The notes beneath the pieces are model-generated. The model searched no databases and was not told the origin of the DNA. It worked only from the letters and a program-made list of their open reading frames with translations. From assembly GCA_016201205.1 (NCBI GenBank), contig JACQDF010000064.1, positions 1 to 49,236 on the forward strand: 49,236 nucleotides of DNA. Reading direction: 5' to 3'. The stretch is from Acidobacteriota bacterium (lineage in GTDB: Bacteria; Acidobacteriota; Terriglobia; Bryobacterales; Bryobacteraceae). Of this stretch, positions 34,539-44,322 are shown piece by piece. The position numbers and the translations under genes were made by a program. Numbering within the stretch: the stretch's first letter is position 1; each line of letters begins with the position of its first letter.

Positions 34539-34627
34539 AGGTAAGATTATGACGCGGACGGCAAAGCGGCCGCCCGTTGCCGGTATTCTGGATGCTGGCG
34601 CCGCCGCAATCGACCAGCGCCGGCCCA

Positions 34628-34657
34628 CCCCGGTCCTGGGGCGCCCCGGTCCTGGGG
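34628..34657 (+). repeat. Tandem 14-base near-palindrome in the tadA leader
   Basis: CCCCGGTCCTGGGG occurs at 34628-34641 and again at 34644-34657 with a 16-base period. Each copy is close to a dyad, so the region can form alternative hairpins just upstream of the tadA Shine-Dalgarno. It may be a recent duplication or a regulatory element. Confidence 0.5.
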
Positions 34658-34671
34658 TGAGGGACGAATCG

Positions 34672-35127
34672 ATGCAAGAAAGAGACGAGCAGTTCATGCG
34701 CCAGGCGCTTCTGCTGGCACAGCAAGCCCGTGAGACGGGCGAAGTTCCCGTGGGCGCCGTCCTGGTGATCGAGGGCGAGGTGATGGGGCGAGGCTATAAC
34801 TCGCCGGTTCGCCGCTCGGACCCGACAGCCCATGCCGAGATCCTGGCTCTGCGGGAAGCGGCCGGGCGCATCGGCAATTACCGCCTCGACGAAGCCACCC
34901 TGTACGTCACCCTCGAACCCTGTGTCATGTGCGCCGGCGCGCTGGTGTACGCGCGCGTCAAGCGCCTTGTGTTCGGCGCGCGGGACCTCCGCTTCGGCGG
35001 CGTCAGGGCGAAGTTTCGCCTGGCTGATTCCGACCTGCTGAACCACCGCGTCGAAGTCGTGGAAGGCGTGCTGGCGGCGGAGTGCCTCGCGCTGCTGCGC
35101 GAGTTTTTCGCCGCCAGGCGCGAATAG
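34672..35127 (+). CDS. tadA: tRNA-specific adenosine deaminase
   Basis: The 151-residue zinc deaminase converts the wobble adenosine of tRNA-Arg(ACG) to inosine. The zinc site is HAE (residues 54-56) with PCVMC (83-87). VPVGAVLV and [11 protein letters not shown] are also family features. ATG 34672 gives a normal family length; GAGGGA lies upstream. The longer open frame from 34549 covers the leader repeats. The stop (35127) abuts the stop of the convergent DUF1080 gene (35128). Confidence 0.94.
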   Translation: MQERDEQFMRQALLLAQQARETGEVPVGAVLVIEGEVMGRGYNSPVRRSDPTAHAEILALREAAGRIGNYRLDEATLYVTLEPCVMCAGALVYARVKRLVFGARDLRFGGVRAKFRLADSDLLNHRVEVVEGVLAAECLALLREFFAARRE

Positions 35128-35751
35128 CTACGGTTTGCGAATCTCGCGAATGCGGATGTTGCGGAACATCACCAGACTGGCCGCATCGTGCAACTGGAGA
35201 CCGATGGGGCCGGTCTTGCTGCGCCGCGGATCTCCCGGATGCTCGGCTACCGGCTGGCCATTCACCTTGACGCGGATGACGGCATCTCGCGACTCGATCT
35301 CGAGTTTGTTCCAATCGTTCGGGATTTGGACACCGGATTTGGCTTTGGCAAACAGATAGACGCTGCCGCTCGGATACGGAGTCTTTTCATCGCCCATCCA
35401 GATCTGGATTTCATAGCCGATGTGCGACGGGGTCTTGTCAGCCACCCACTGGTCGCCGCACGCCCACTTGCCGCGGGAGGTATCGCGGATCGAGACGCCG
35501 CTATTGCCGCTCAGCCTGGTCCAGTACTCGAGGCTGAGATCGAATTCGCGGAACTCCTGCCTGGTGTAGAGCCACGCTTGCTTGACGGCTCTCGAGGCCC
35601 GCTGGCCGACCAGCGTGCCGTCGCGCGTCACCGTCCAGACTCCGTCGCCGACGCTCTCCCAGCCGTCGAGATTCTTGCCGCTGAACAAAGCAGCCCAGTC
35701 GGCGGCGGCCGCGGGCAGCAGGATAAAGAGCAGAAAACCCAGCTTGTGCAC
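35128..35751 (-). CDS. Exported DUF1080 (3-keto-disaccharide hydrolase-like) protein
   Basis: The 207-residue protein has a signal peptide (HKLGFLLFILLPAAAADW). The jelly-roll DUF1080 domain shows LFSGKNLDGWESVGDGVWTVTRDGTLVG, SGVSIRD, GYEIQIWM, WNKLEIESRDAVIRVKVNGQPV and GPIGLQLHDAASLVMFRNIRIREI. Members are glucanase-like or act on 3-keto sugars and are abundant in Acidobacteria and Planctomycetes. It is a single-domain protein of usual length, and the exact substrate is unknown. Confidence 0.9.
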   Translation of the reverse strand: MHKLGFLLFILLPAAAADWAALFSGKNLDGWESVGDGVWTVTRDGTLVGQRASRAVKQAWLYTRQEFREFDLSLEYWTRLSGNSGVSIRDTSRGKWACGDQWVADKTPSHIGYEIQIWMGDEKTPYPSGSVYLFAKAKSGVQIPNDWNKLEIESRDAVIRVKVNGQPVAEHPGDPRRSKTGPIGLQLHDAASLVMFRNIRIREIRKP

Positions 35752-35764
35752 GTGAGGGATTGTA

Positions 35765-36388
35765 TCACGCGGCTCTTTCCTCGGGAATCTCGACGACGGG
35801 CGGCGCCGCCTGCGCCCGGATGGGGATCACCAGGTGTGCGCTGTGACCATTCTCCGCGGCTGGCGGGCCCGGCAGCGGGTCATGGGGCTCAGGATGAAGG
35901 GCCCCGTGGAAGTAGTCATCGAGTGGGAACAGCGCGTAAGGCTCCAACTCCCTGAACGTGCGCCCCAGCTTTTGCTCGATGCGATACACCATATGGAAGA
36001 AATTGCCCCGATCCACGGCGAGCCGCCGGCAGCACAGCTTCCAATCCGCGCCCAGCAGGAAGTGGAACCGGAACACCTGCCATTCCGGCTCGGAGAGCGT
36101 GCGTTTGCTCACCAGAAAAAAATCCGCGATGTATTCTTCGTCTTTGCGGCTCCAGAGGTAGCGCCGGTCTTTGCCTCCGGTGCCGTACTCGAGGGTGGCG
36201 CGGCTCAGGTGTTTCTCTTTGGTGACGCAAAACCGGAACCGGTTGTAGCAAATCCGGAAAACGGCGCGCAGCACGCAGTTGCAAGGGTTGATGCCGCCCC
36301 TACGCCCGATGCGCAAGCCGGAACCGTGACAGGTAGCGCATAGCTGAAAGGCGAGAGCGATTGTGTCGGACCGTGTCCATTGCTTCAT
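35765..36388 (-). CDS. Putative cysteine-rich HTH-type regulator
   Basis: The 207-residue protein is not assigned to a named family. The N-terminus holds a CxxCxGxG element (CATCHGSG, residues 18-25) and a CNC a dozen residues later, as in zinc-binding DnaJ-like knuckles. The central region (EWQVFRFHFLLGADWKLCCRRLAVDRGNFFHMVYRIEQKLG) looks like a sigma-region-4 or phage-type helix-turn-helix. The C-terminus is Pro/Ala-rich. The start is supported by GAGGAG upstream of ATG 36388. Its promoter carries a palindrome in the spacer, so it may be autoregulated. It is divergent from a small XRE-like gene. Confidence 0.6.
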   Translation of the reverse strand: MKQWTRSDTIALAFQLCATCHGSGLRIGRRGGINPCNCVLRAVFRICYNRFRFCVTKEKHLSRATLEYGTGGKDRRYLWSRKDEEYIADFFLVSKRTLSEPEWQVFRFHFLLGADWKLCCRRLAVDRGNFFHMVYRIEQKLGRTFRELEPYALFPLDDYFHGALHPEPHDPLPGPPAAENGHSAHLVIPIRAQAAPPVVEIPEERAA

Positions 36389-36446
36389 TTTTGGGTGTCT
36401 CCTCAGCCCGGCCGCCCGGGCGGGCGGCCCTGACTGGATTTCCTCT

Positions 36447-36474
36447 ATGCTAAATTCCAGATGGAATTCGTCAA
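36447..36474 (-). promoter_or_regulatory. Leftward promoter whose spacer is a palindromic operator
   Basis: On the minus strand, TTGACG (36474-36469) and TAGCAT (36452-36447) are separated by 16 bases. Those 16 bases are exactly the inverted repeat AATTCC-AGAT-GGAATT (36453-36468). It drives the cysteine-rich HTH-like gene. A repressor bound here would block RNA polymerase completely. Confidence 0.6.
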
Positions 36475-36573
36475 TTTATTTCTCACACAAATCCGGCCAG
36501 GTGGGACGCCACGGACGCTTCGAAGCCGCCATAATCAACAGATAAGAAGCAGGTTGTACATCAAAAGAAATAA

Positions 36574-36603
36574 TTGGAAAATACTTCGATTATACGTTAG
36601 AAT
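36574..36603 (+). promoter_or_regulatory. Rightward promoter for the small XRE-like gene
   Basis: TTGGAA (36574-36579) and TAGAAT (36598-36603) are separated by 18 bases in an AT-rich stretch. Initiation would be near 36610, giving a leader of about 44 bases that contains the next hairpin. The rest of 36389-36653 holds the divergent promoter and no gene. Confidence 0.45.
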
Positions 36604-36614
36604 TCTTTTGTAAA

Positions 36615-36632
36615 GCCGGACCTATTTCCGGC
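36615..36632 (+). other. Leader hairpin before XRE-like gene
   Basis: GCCGGA (36615-36620) pairs with TCCGGC (36627-36632) over a 6-base loop, 8 bases before the Shine-Dalgarno AGGGAG (36641-36646). It may stabilise the mRNA 5' end. The position in the leader is inferred from the predicted promoter. Confidence 0.4.
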
Positions 36633-36653
36633 GGATATAGAGGGAGCTTGACT

Positions 36654-36902
36654 ATGCTGTTTGCCATCCTGCAGAGCCGCCTGCTGGCCGTGCTTGCGCG
36701 GCGCATCCGCAACGGCGAGCTGACCGAGCGCGGCCTGGCGCTCCGCCTCGGCGCCTCGCAGCCTCACATTCACAATGTGCTCAAAGGAGTGCGCGTCCTT
36801 TCCACACGGCTGGCGGATCACATCATCTGTGAACTGGACATCCGGATCGAGCAGTTGCTGACACCGGAAGAGATCGAGCGCGTCCGCTGCCGCCGCCCCT
36901 GA
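36654..36902 (+). CDS. Small XRE/Cro-like helix-turn-helix protein
   Basis: The 82-residue protein is almost all DNA-binding domain. LTERGLALRLGASQPHIHNVLKGVRVLS (about residues 24-51) is a clear lambda-repressor-type helix-turn-helix, followed by helices (ADHIICELDIRIEQLLTPEE). ATG 36654 is chosen with AGGGAG at 36641-36646; a TTG six bases earlier is too close to that site. It has no sensor domain. It is divergent from the cysteine-rich HTH-like gene and is a candidate to bind the palindrome between them. Confidence 0.78.
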   Translation: MLFAILQSRLLAVLARRIRNGELTERGLALRLGASQPHIHNVLKGVRVLSTRLADHIICELDIRIEQLLTPEEIERVRCRRP

Positions 36903-36927
36903 GCCATCTTCTACACTCCGGGCCGCG

Positions 36928-38955
36928 CTATTTTCCTTCCTTGGCCAGCCGCACTTTGGCGGTGTCCAGCTTCTTCTGGACCTTGGCCACCTCATTGGAA
37001 TCGTGCTCGCTGGCGGGCGTTGTCTCCCATTCCTTGAGCGACTTTTGCCAGTGGGTGATCGCTTCCCGCACCTTGCCCTGCTTCATGTACACATCGCCCA
37101 GATGATCGTGAATGGTGGGATCCCGGGAGGTGCGCTCGAGGGCGCGTTTCAGAAGCCCTTCCGCTTCCTCGAGCCGGTTCAGACGGAACAAAGCCCAGCC
37201 GAGGCTGTCCAGATAGGCGCCGTTGTTCGGATCCAGATCGAGGGCTTTGCGGATGAGATCATGGGCCTCGCTGACGCGCGTGTTGCGGTCCGCCAGCATG
37301 TAGCCGAGGTAGTTGAGCGCGGACGTGTTGCCCGGGTTGGAAGCGATGACTTTGCGGAATTCGGCTTCGGCTGCGTCGTACTTCTTCTGCTTCTCGTACA
37401 TGGCGCCGCGCATGAACCAGATGTTCTCTTTCTCCTCTTTGTCATCGGAGAGCTTCTCGGCCTCGTCGAGCGCTTTGCCCATCTCCGCGTAGTTCCTGGT
37501 TCGCTCGTAAATTTGAGCCAGCGAGACCCAGCTTTCGCGGTCTTTCTTGTCCTTGTAAAGCTCTCGCCCCATGCGCTCAGCCTCGGCCGCCTTGCCGGCG
37601 TCGGCGGCAATGAAGGCGTACATGGCCTGAACGGAGCGCTCCTTGGGGAATTTCTCGCGAGCCGCCTTGGCTTCTTCGAAGGCCTTGGGAAGCTCGCGCG
37701 CCATGCGGTAGGTCTCGATGATGTGCACCGAGGCCCGCGCGGCCTGCTCTTCATCCAGTTTCATCATCTCGCGGAAGCTCTCGATGGCTTGCGTAAACTG
37801 CTCGGCGGTCCGCTGGAGATATCCCAGCCGCTCGAGAAGAACGGCGCGGTTGCTCCGCTCCCCCGGGTTGTAGTTCCTCTTCGAGGTGGCCGACAGAATC
37901 TGCTTCAGCACGTCGATCGCATCGGCCGCCTTACCCTCGGCCTCCAGCAGGCTGATCTCGTTGTAGCGGATCTCGAGGCTGTTGGGATCGGCTTCGGCGG
38001 CCTTCTTGTGCGCCTCTCGCGCCTTGTCGAACTTGCGCTGCTGCCGGTAGATCTGCGAGATCCGCAGGTGGGCGATCGCGTCCCGCGGCTCTTCGACGGC
38101 CAGTTGCTGGAACAGATCGAGCGCCTCCTCGAGTTTCTCCGCCAGCAGCAGATTCTGGGCCAGCCCGCGCTTGATCTCGGTGTTCTGCGGCTGCATCTCG
38201 AGCGCTTTGCGCAGGGCGGCCGAGGCGCTCGAATAATCGCGAAGCTGCTCATAGGCCGCCGCCAGCGCCGCCAGCGTGCGCACCGACGGAGATTTTTCGC
38301 TGGCCTTTTTCAGCAATTCGGCCGCCTGCCTGGTGTCGCCGACGTCGGCGTACACCATCGCCAGCCCGGTGAGCGCCTCATCCTGGTTCGGATCGATTTC
38401 CAGGGCCTTCTTGTACGCTTTTTCGGACTCGACCGAGTTCTGCGCCACTTTGTGCAGCCGCCCCAGGATCAGCCAGGTGCTGGCTTCGGCGGGGCTTTTT
38501 TCGACGATCCTGGTGTACTGCTCAATCGCCTTCTTGAGCATCTCTTCATTGACGCGGTTTTGCTGTGTATCGCCGATCAGCCGGGTGTAGATGCGCCCAA
38601 GCAGCCGCCGCAGATTCAAGTCGTCCGGGTTTTGCTTCAACCCGTCTTCAGCTTCCGACACCGCGTCGCGCAGCCGGCCCGATTGAATATAAAGCTCGGC
38701 AAGCTCCTCGACCAGAAGCGTCGCCGCTGGATCCGCTTTGATCGCCAGCCGGTAGTGCTGAATGGCCTTGGTGAAGTATTCGCCCCGGTTGCCGTACGCG
38801 CCGGCAAGTTCGGCGTACAGGTGCCCCATGGCGTAGTTATAGTAGGCCGTTGCCTTGTCCGGCTTGTTGTTCGCTGGAGTTGCGATTTGTTGCGGGTACA
38901 AAGGGGACACGGCGCCGAAAAGCGCCAGAACGACTGGCAAGGCCCTGACTATCAT
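36928..38955 (-). CDS. Exported tetratricopeptide-repeat protein
   Basis: The 675-residue protein has a signal peptide (IVRALPVVLALFGAVSPLYPQ) and at least a dozen TPR units spanning nearly the full length. Examples are AIQHYRLAIKADPAATLLVEELAELYIQSGR and the C-terminal PNNGAYLDSLGWALFRLNRLEEAEGLLKRALERTSRDP. It resembles periplasmic TPR scaffolds found across Acidobacteria. Its partner and role are unknown. It stands alone, with flanking genes on the plus strand before it and the minus strand after it. Confidence 0.88.
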   Translation of the reverse strand: MIVRALPVVLALFGAVSPLYPQQIATPANNKPDKATAYYNYAMGHLYAELAGAYGNRGEYFTKAIQHYRLAIKADPAATLLVEELAELYIQSGRLRDAVSEAEDGLKQNPDDLNLRRLLGRIYTRLIGDTQQNRVNEEMLKKAIEQYTRIVEKSPAEASTWLILGRLHKVAQNSVESEKAYKKALEIDPNQDEALTGLAMVYADVGDTRQAAELLKKASEKSPSVRTLAALAAAYEQLRDYSSASAALRKALEMQPQNTEIKRGLAQNLLLAEKLEEALDLFQQLAVEEPRDAIAHLRISQIYRQQRKFDKAREAHKKAAEADPNSLEIRYNEISLLEAEGKAADAIDVLKQILSATSKRNYNPGERSNRAVLLERLGYLQRTAEQFTQAIESFREMMKLDEEQAARASVHIIETYRMARELPKAFEEAKAAREKFPKERSVQAMYAFIAADAGKAAEAERMGRELYKDKKDRESWVSLAQIYERTRNYAEMGKALDEAEKLSDDKEEKENIWFMRGAMYEKQKKYDAAEAEFRKVIASNPGNTSALNYLGYMLADRNTRVSEAHDLIRKALDLDPNNGAYLDSLGWALFRLNRLEEAEGLLKRALERTSRDPTIHDHLGDVYMKQGKVREAITHWQKSLKEWETTPASEHDSNEVAKVQKKLDTAKVRLAKEGK

Positions 38956-39061
38956 TCGCCTGACTTTCTATCTCCGAGTCTCGCGAGGGGAGATCGCCTC
39001 TTCCTTGAGTATACCCCCATTGTTTCCATCGGCTTGTGGCGCAGTTTCAGTGAGGTGTGGT

Positions 39062-39727
39062 CTAGGACTGCATCCTGGCCACGAAAGCCGCGTGGGCCGA
39101 ATCCTTCAGGCCTCTCTCCAGCGTGGCCAGCATCCGCTGCTCGTCTCGCTTCCAAAAGGCCTGCTCGTCCAGCCATAGTCCAGGGAAGACCTGTGAACGC
39201 AAGCTGCCGTCGGCGGCAGGGGCCAGATACCGGAAGGCGCCCTGAAACAGCTCGCGCCAGGCGATGCGCTTCACGAACAGCTCAATGGTCATGTACTCAC
39301 GCACGCCGGCGCGCTGGTAGAGCGCGAGTTTCGGACCGAAGTCCACTTCGGTGCTGGCCAGGCAGATCTCGACAGCCAGCTCGGGTGCACCGACAGCGTA
39401 CTTGCCTTCCACGGTGGACTGGCCCCCGCATTCGGGCAGAATGCGCAACGCGGCATCCGGTTGCGGAGCGCTTTCCAGCATCAGCCAAGTGGCGCTCGGG
39501 GCATAGCGCACTCCTGGAGTGAAGGCCGCGTATTGTCCCAGCCACCAATGAATCATCCCGTCGAACTCGCTGTGGTCCAGGCTTACAGGGGAAGACACGT
39601 AGACAACTCCATCGATCAGCTCCGCATTCTTCACGCCGGGCATTTGCTCCCAGACGCGCAGGAACTCCTCGCGGCTCATGCGCTGGCCGGTCACCAGCGC
39701 CGGCGTGAGTGGATACAAAGAGGTCAT
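39062..39727 (-). CDS. Uma2-family (DUF820) putative endonuclease
   Basis: The 221-residue protein has the Uma2 restriction-endonuclease-like fold: MSREEFLRVWEQMPG, AELIDGVVYVSSP, the catalytic-type PDAALRI and ELAVEICLASTEVDFGPKLALYQRAGVREYMTIEL. The usual lysine of the EVxxxS/K region is replaced around EICLAS, so activity is uncertain. These genes are very abundant in cyanobacteria and Acidobacteria and of unknown function. It is divergent from miaA. Confidence 0.82.
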   Translation of the reverse strand: MTSLYPLTPALVTGQRMSREEFLRVWEQMPGVKNAELIDGVVYVSSPVSLDHSEFDGMIHWWLGQYAAFTPGVRYAPSATWLMLESAPQPDAALRILPECGGQSTVEGKYAVGAPELAVEICLASTEVDFGPKLALYQRAGVREYMTIELFVKRIAWRELFQGAFRYLAPAADGSLRSQVFPGLWLDEQAFWKRDEQRMLATLERGLKDSAHAAFVARMQS

Positions 39728-39786
39728 CGCCTTCTTGCCTGCTGCTCCCAGTATATCGCCGGCATTCCGGGAAGTATCTTAGTAGC

Positions 39787-40782
39787 TTGCAGCCTTTCAC
39801 CAAAGACTGGCCGCTGGTGGCCATCGTCGGCCCCACCGGCTCGGGGAAAAGCACCCTTGCTTTGAGACTCGCCCATCGTTTTCGTGGCGAAATCGTCAAC
39901 TGCGATTCGGTCCAGGTGTACCGGCACTTCGACATCGGCAGCGCAAAGCTTGCTCCCGGCCGGCGTGAGGGAATTCCGCATCACCTCATGGACGTCCTGA
40001 ATCCCGATGAGCTGTTCACCGCCGGCGACTACGCGCGGATGGCGCGGCAGACGCTGGCCGGGATTGCATCTCGCGGGAACCTGCCCCTGATCGCGGGCGG
40101 CGCCGGCTTCTATCTCCGCGCGCTGCTCGATGGGTTGTTCGAAGGGCCGCAGCGGGATGAGAGGCTGCGTGCCCGGCTGACCGCGCGCGAGCGGCGCCGT
40201 CCAGGCTCGCTTGCCCGGCTGCTGTCGCGTCTGGATCCAGGAGCCGCCGGACGCATTCATCCCAACGACACAAACAAGATGATTCGCGCCCTCGAGATCT
40301 GTCTTCTGGCCCGCCGCCCGGCGACCGAAATGCTCGCCCAAGGCGCGGCCGCGTTGAGAGGCTTCGCTCCTCTGCTCATCGGGCTCGATCCTCCTCGCCA
40401 GGAGCTCTACCGCGTTTTGAATGCGCGTTGCCTGGAGATGTTCGAACACGGACTGGCCGACGAGGCGCGCCGTATTCTGGCGCTTGGCTATCCCCGGCAA
40501 GTAAAGCCCTTCGAATCTCTGGGCTATAAGCAGGCGCTGCTTCTCATCGACGGAACATTCACCTTCGACCAGGCGTTGGAGGAATTGCGCAAGCAAACAA
40601 GGCGTTACGCCAAGCGCCAATGGACGTGGTTCAAGAAGGACAAACGAGTGTCCTGGATTCCCGGATTCGGAGACTCCCCTCCGGTGCAGCAAGCCGCCGA
40701 AGAAACACTTCTGAACTTCCTCACCGGGCGCACGGGTTTGCTGCCTGAACCGGGAACCTTTCCGCCGCCTCCACGTATATAG
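39787..40782 (+). CDS. miaA: tRNA dimethylallyltransferase
   Basis: The 331-residue protein prenylates A37 of tRNAs reading UNN codons. Visible features are the P-loop GPTGSGKS (residues 15-22), the DSVQVYRHFDIGSAK dimethylallyl-site segment, IPHHLMDVLNPDE, TAGDYARMA, AGGAGFYLRALLDG and the C-terminal RYAKRQWTWFKKD. No ATG is close to the family start: TTG 39787 gives the expected N-terminus just before WPLVAIVGPTGSG and is chosen. The ATG at 39709 lies inside the divergent Uma2 gene. The start is therefore moderately uncertain. Confidence 0.93.
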   Translation: MQPFTKDWPLVAIVGPTGSGKSTLALRLAHRFRGEIVNCDSVQVYRHFDIGSAKLAPGRREGIPHHLMDVLNPDELFTAGDYARMARQTLAGIASRGNLPLIAGGAGFYLRALLDGLFEGPQRDERLRARLTARERRRPGSLARLLSRLDPGAAGRIHPNDTNKMIRALEICLLARRPATEMLAQGAAALRGFAPLLIGLDPPRQELYRVLNARCLEMFEHGLADEARRILALGYPRQVKPFESLGYKQALLLIDGTFTFDQALEELRKQTRRYAKRQWTWFKKDKRVSWIPGFGDSPPVQQAAEETLLNFLTGRTGLLPEPGTFPPPPRI

Positions 40783-40914
40783 AATTGAGCGACGCAAGTT
40801 GCGACAACCTCTCAGCAACCAGCCGCACAACGGACGCTCGTGGCCGAAACGGATGCACGTTGCGCCCACGCGGGGTTGAGAGAGCAACATTTCAGGCATA
40901 GGAGTGTAAGATAA

Positions 40915-41250
40915 ATGAAGCGATTCGTGTTTGGTTTTGCGGTGATGGCCCTGGCAGTGGCCAGCGCCGCTGATTCTTATCGGGTGACTCTGTTTCAGCC
41001 TTCCATTGTCGCCGGCAAGCAACTCAAGCCCGGCGAATACAAAGTGACGGTGACCGAGAACACTGCCGTCCTCAGCCAGGGCAAGGACAAAGTGGAGGCG
41101 CCGGTGAAGGTGGAAACCTCAGACGCCAAATTCCAGTCCACTTCCGTGCGCTATTCGAGCGGCGACGGCAAGTACAAGGTGCAGGAAATCCGGCTGGGCA
41201 ACACGAAGACCAAGCTGGTCTTCCAGAACGACGCGCAAGCAGGCCTTTGA
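40915..41250 (+). CDS. Small exported protein of unknown function
   Basis: The 111-residue protein has a clear signal peptide (KRFVFGFAVMALAVASAADS). The mature part is beta-rich: LFQPSIVAGKQLKPGEYKVTV and then SVRYSSGDGKYKVQEIRLGNTKTKLVF. The motif LKPGEYKV is typical of small secreted Acidobacteria proteins of unknown role. AGGAG lies at 40900-40904. The 132-base gap before it (40783-40914) holds no other gene. Confidence 0.75.
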   Translation: MKRFVFGFAVMALAVASAADSYRVTLFQPSIVAGKQLKPGEYKVTVTENTAVLSQGKDKVEAPVKVETSDAKFQSTSVRYSSGDGKYKVQEIRLGNTKTKLVFQNDAQAGL

Positions 41251-41281
41251 GGACACGCGCAAAACGGACCGCGCCCGCGGC

Positions 41282-41301
41282 AGGAACACTCCGGTGTTCT
41301 T
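41282..41301 (+). terminator. Possible intrinsic terminator after the small exported gene
   Basis: GAACAC (41284-41289) pairs with GTGTTC (41294-41299) over TCCG, extended by G-T and A-T pairs. It lies 33 bases after the stop codon and is followed by only a short pyrimidine run (CTTC), so termination is plausible but weak. The rest of 41251-41457 contains the dispersed repeat and no gene. Confidence 0.4.
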
Positions 41302-41365
41302 CAGCGGTATGGCGCCGCGGGGCGCGGCCTTTGCGCTTATAAAGACCCGTGGCGGCGGCCTCCGG

Positions 41366-41409
41366 CGCTCCCTGACGGTCGCGGCTCGGAAGCGCTTTCT
41401 GAGCCGCGC
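41366..41409 (-). repeat. Dispersed palindromic intergenic repeat, copy 2
   Basis: This element is the reverse complement of 13867-13910 with 43 of 44 bases identical. It sits in the gap between the small exported gene and the sulfatase, a convergent intergenic region. The near-palindromic part can fold into a long hairpin on either strand. Confidence 0.8.
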
Positions 41410-41457
41410 GCGACAGCAAGCTGTCTTACGGAAGCACTTCAGACGCCGTGTTTTATT

Positions 41458-42768
41458 TCACGAGAACCAGGCCTGTGCGGGGTCAGCGGTTTGGCGCATG
41501 CGGGCCGCCATCAGATCGCGCATCGTCTTCAGCATTTTCGTGTGTCCGGCTGATGCGACGAGATTCTGTTCTTCGCCCGGGTCCGTGCGCAGATCGAACA
41601 AAGCCTGTTTTCTGGATTCCCAAAGGATGTACTTGTAAGCGCGCGTGCGGGCGACCCGATAAGGCTCGACCGCCCTGGGAACCAGCAGCGCCTCCGGCCG
41701 GCCGTCGTTCCAGGCTGAGAAAGCCACTTCGCGCCGGGAGCGTCCTGTTTCAAATTCCGGCCGCAGGCTGCGTCCCGCCAGTTTGCGGGCGGGCTTGACA
41801 GCGGCGTAGTCGAGAAACGTCGCCGGCAAGTCCACGGAAGCCACCGGTGCGTCCAGTTTTCCACGTGCGCGGACGACGCCGCCACAGGCCAGGTACGGCA
41901 CGCGGATCGATTCATCCCAGGCTTCGACCTTGCCCTGGAAGCCCTTGGCGCCGCACAAGTAGCCGTTATCGCCAAGAAACACGATCAGCGTGTTCTCCCA
42001 AAGGCCGGCTTTTTCGGTCTCCGCGATCACGCGACCGGCGGCTTCATCAAGGTGCGTGATGACGGCGTAATACGTTTCCCAGTCGAACCGGCCACCTCCC
42101 TTGGGATGAGCGGGAGGCGCCAATTGCCCATTTCGCCCGGCGTACGGTTTCTTGTACCGGTCGTCCTCGCTCCAAGGCGTGTGCGGCGCGGTGTAGGCCA
42201 GCCACAGCAGAAATGGCTGCTTCGCCCCCCGGAGATACTGGATCGCGTTCTCCGTGAAGATGTCCGTCATATGGCCGGGAACCTTTTCCGGCTGGCCGCC
42301 GATTCCGCGCCGCAGAGTTGGATCGCGGTAAGGGCTGGCTGCGCTTTCCAGCCAGATGGGCGCTTTCGTGAATCCGCAAGCCTCGGGCTTCGGGGTAATG
42401 TGCCACTTGCCGACCAGCGCCGTCTGATAGCCGGCGCCCCGCATCTGTTCGACGATCGTCGGCCCGGCGCCTTCGCGAAAACCGGTCCGGTCGTTGCTTT
42501 CCAGGCCCGTCTGATACGACTCGAGCCCGCTGAGCAGGATGCCGCGGCTGGGGGCGCATTGTGAGGTTGAAATAATGCCGTTGGTGAAATGCACGCCCCG
42601 GGAGGCAAGGCGGTCAATATTCGGTGTCTGGATGTGCGGGTTGCCCGCCGCGCCCAGGCACTGGAAATGATGATCGTCGGAAATGATGAACAAGATGTTC
42701 GGCGGGCCCTTTTGCGCGGCCAGCGCTGGAGCGGCCGTGGTTCGGAGCCATTGACGGCGGGTGAGCAT
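41458..42768 (-). CDS. Sulfatase (arylsulfatase A type), probable Tat substrate
   Basis: The 436-residue protein has an N-terminal twin-arginine-like signal (LTRRQWLRTTAAPALAAQ). The sulfatase core includes PNILFIISDDHHFQCLG (metal ligands Asp-Asp) and the formylglycine motif CAPSR (Cys71-x-Pro-x-Arg75). FLGDNGYLCGAKGFQGKVEAWDESIRVPYL is the C-terminal metal and substrate region. It would hydrolyse sulfate esters, probably polysaccharide, outside the cytoplasm after formylglycine formation. ATG 42768 is chosen because the signal begins there; the frame is open to 42801. No maturase is in the window. Confidence 0.9.
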   Translation of the reverse strand: MLTRRQWLRTTAAPALAAQKGPPNILFIISDDHHFQCLGAAGNPHIQTPNIDRLASRGVHFTNGIISTSQCAPSRGILLSGLESYQTGLESNDRTGFREGAGPTIVEQMRGAGYQTALVGKWHITPKPEACGFTKAPIWLESAASPYRDPTLRRGIGGQPEKVPGHMTDIFTENAIQYLRGAKQPFLLWLAYTAPHTPWSEDDRYKKPYAGRNGQLAPPAHPKGGGRFDWETYYAVITHLDEAAGRVIAETEKAGLWENTLIVFLGDNGYLCGAKGFQGKVEAWDESIRVPYLACGGVVRARGKLDAPVASVDLPATFLDYAAVKPARKLAGRSLRPEFETGRSRREVAFSAWNDGRPEALLVPRAVEPYRVARTRAYKYILWESRKQALFDLRTDPGEEQNLVASAGHTKMLKTMRDLMAARMRQTADPAQAWFS

Positions 42769-42804
42769 GGATGGACCTGCACCTCCCTTGCATCTTGTCA
42801 CATA

Positions 42805-44297
<1,493 letters not shown>

Positions 44298-44301
<4 letters not shown>

Positions 44302-44322
44302 GTTCTGGACTCATGTTCTGGA
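44298..44322 (-). repeat. Tandem duplication at the mutase start
   Basis: TCATGTTCTGGA occurs at 44298-44309 and at 44311-44322, a 13-base period. Each copy holds an ATGA on the minus strand: one is the mutase start, the other carries the TGA of the upstream small membrane gene. The duplication appears to have split an original stop-start overlap. Confidence 0.7.

Noticed and set aside
32715-34544. 609-residue open frame opposite cstA
   Set aside because: Extremely His/Gln/Arg/Gly-rich low-complexity translation typical of the antisense of hydrophobic codons; cstA motifs are on the other strand.
37003-39522. 839-residue open frame opposite the TPR protein
   Set aside because: It spans past the TPR gene into the Uma2 gene antisense strand and has no recognisable motif; the minus-strand TPR repeats are unmistakable.
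39709-39786. Longer MiaA starting at ATG 39709
   Set aside because: That stretch overlaps the divergent Uma2 gene start and encodes residues not found before the P-loop in this family; TTG 39787 fits better.
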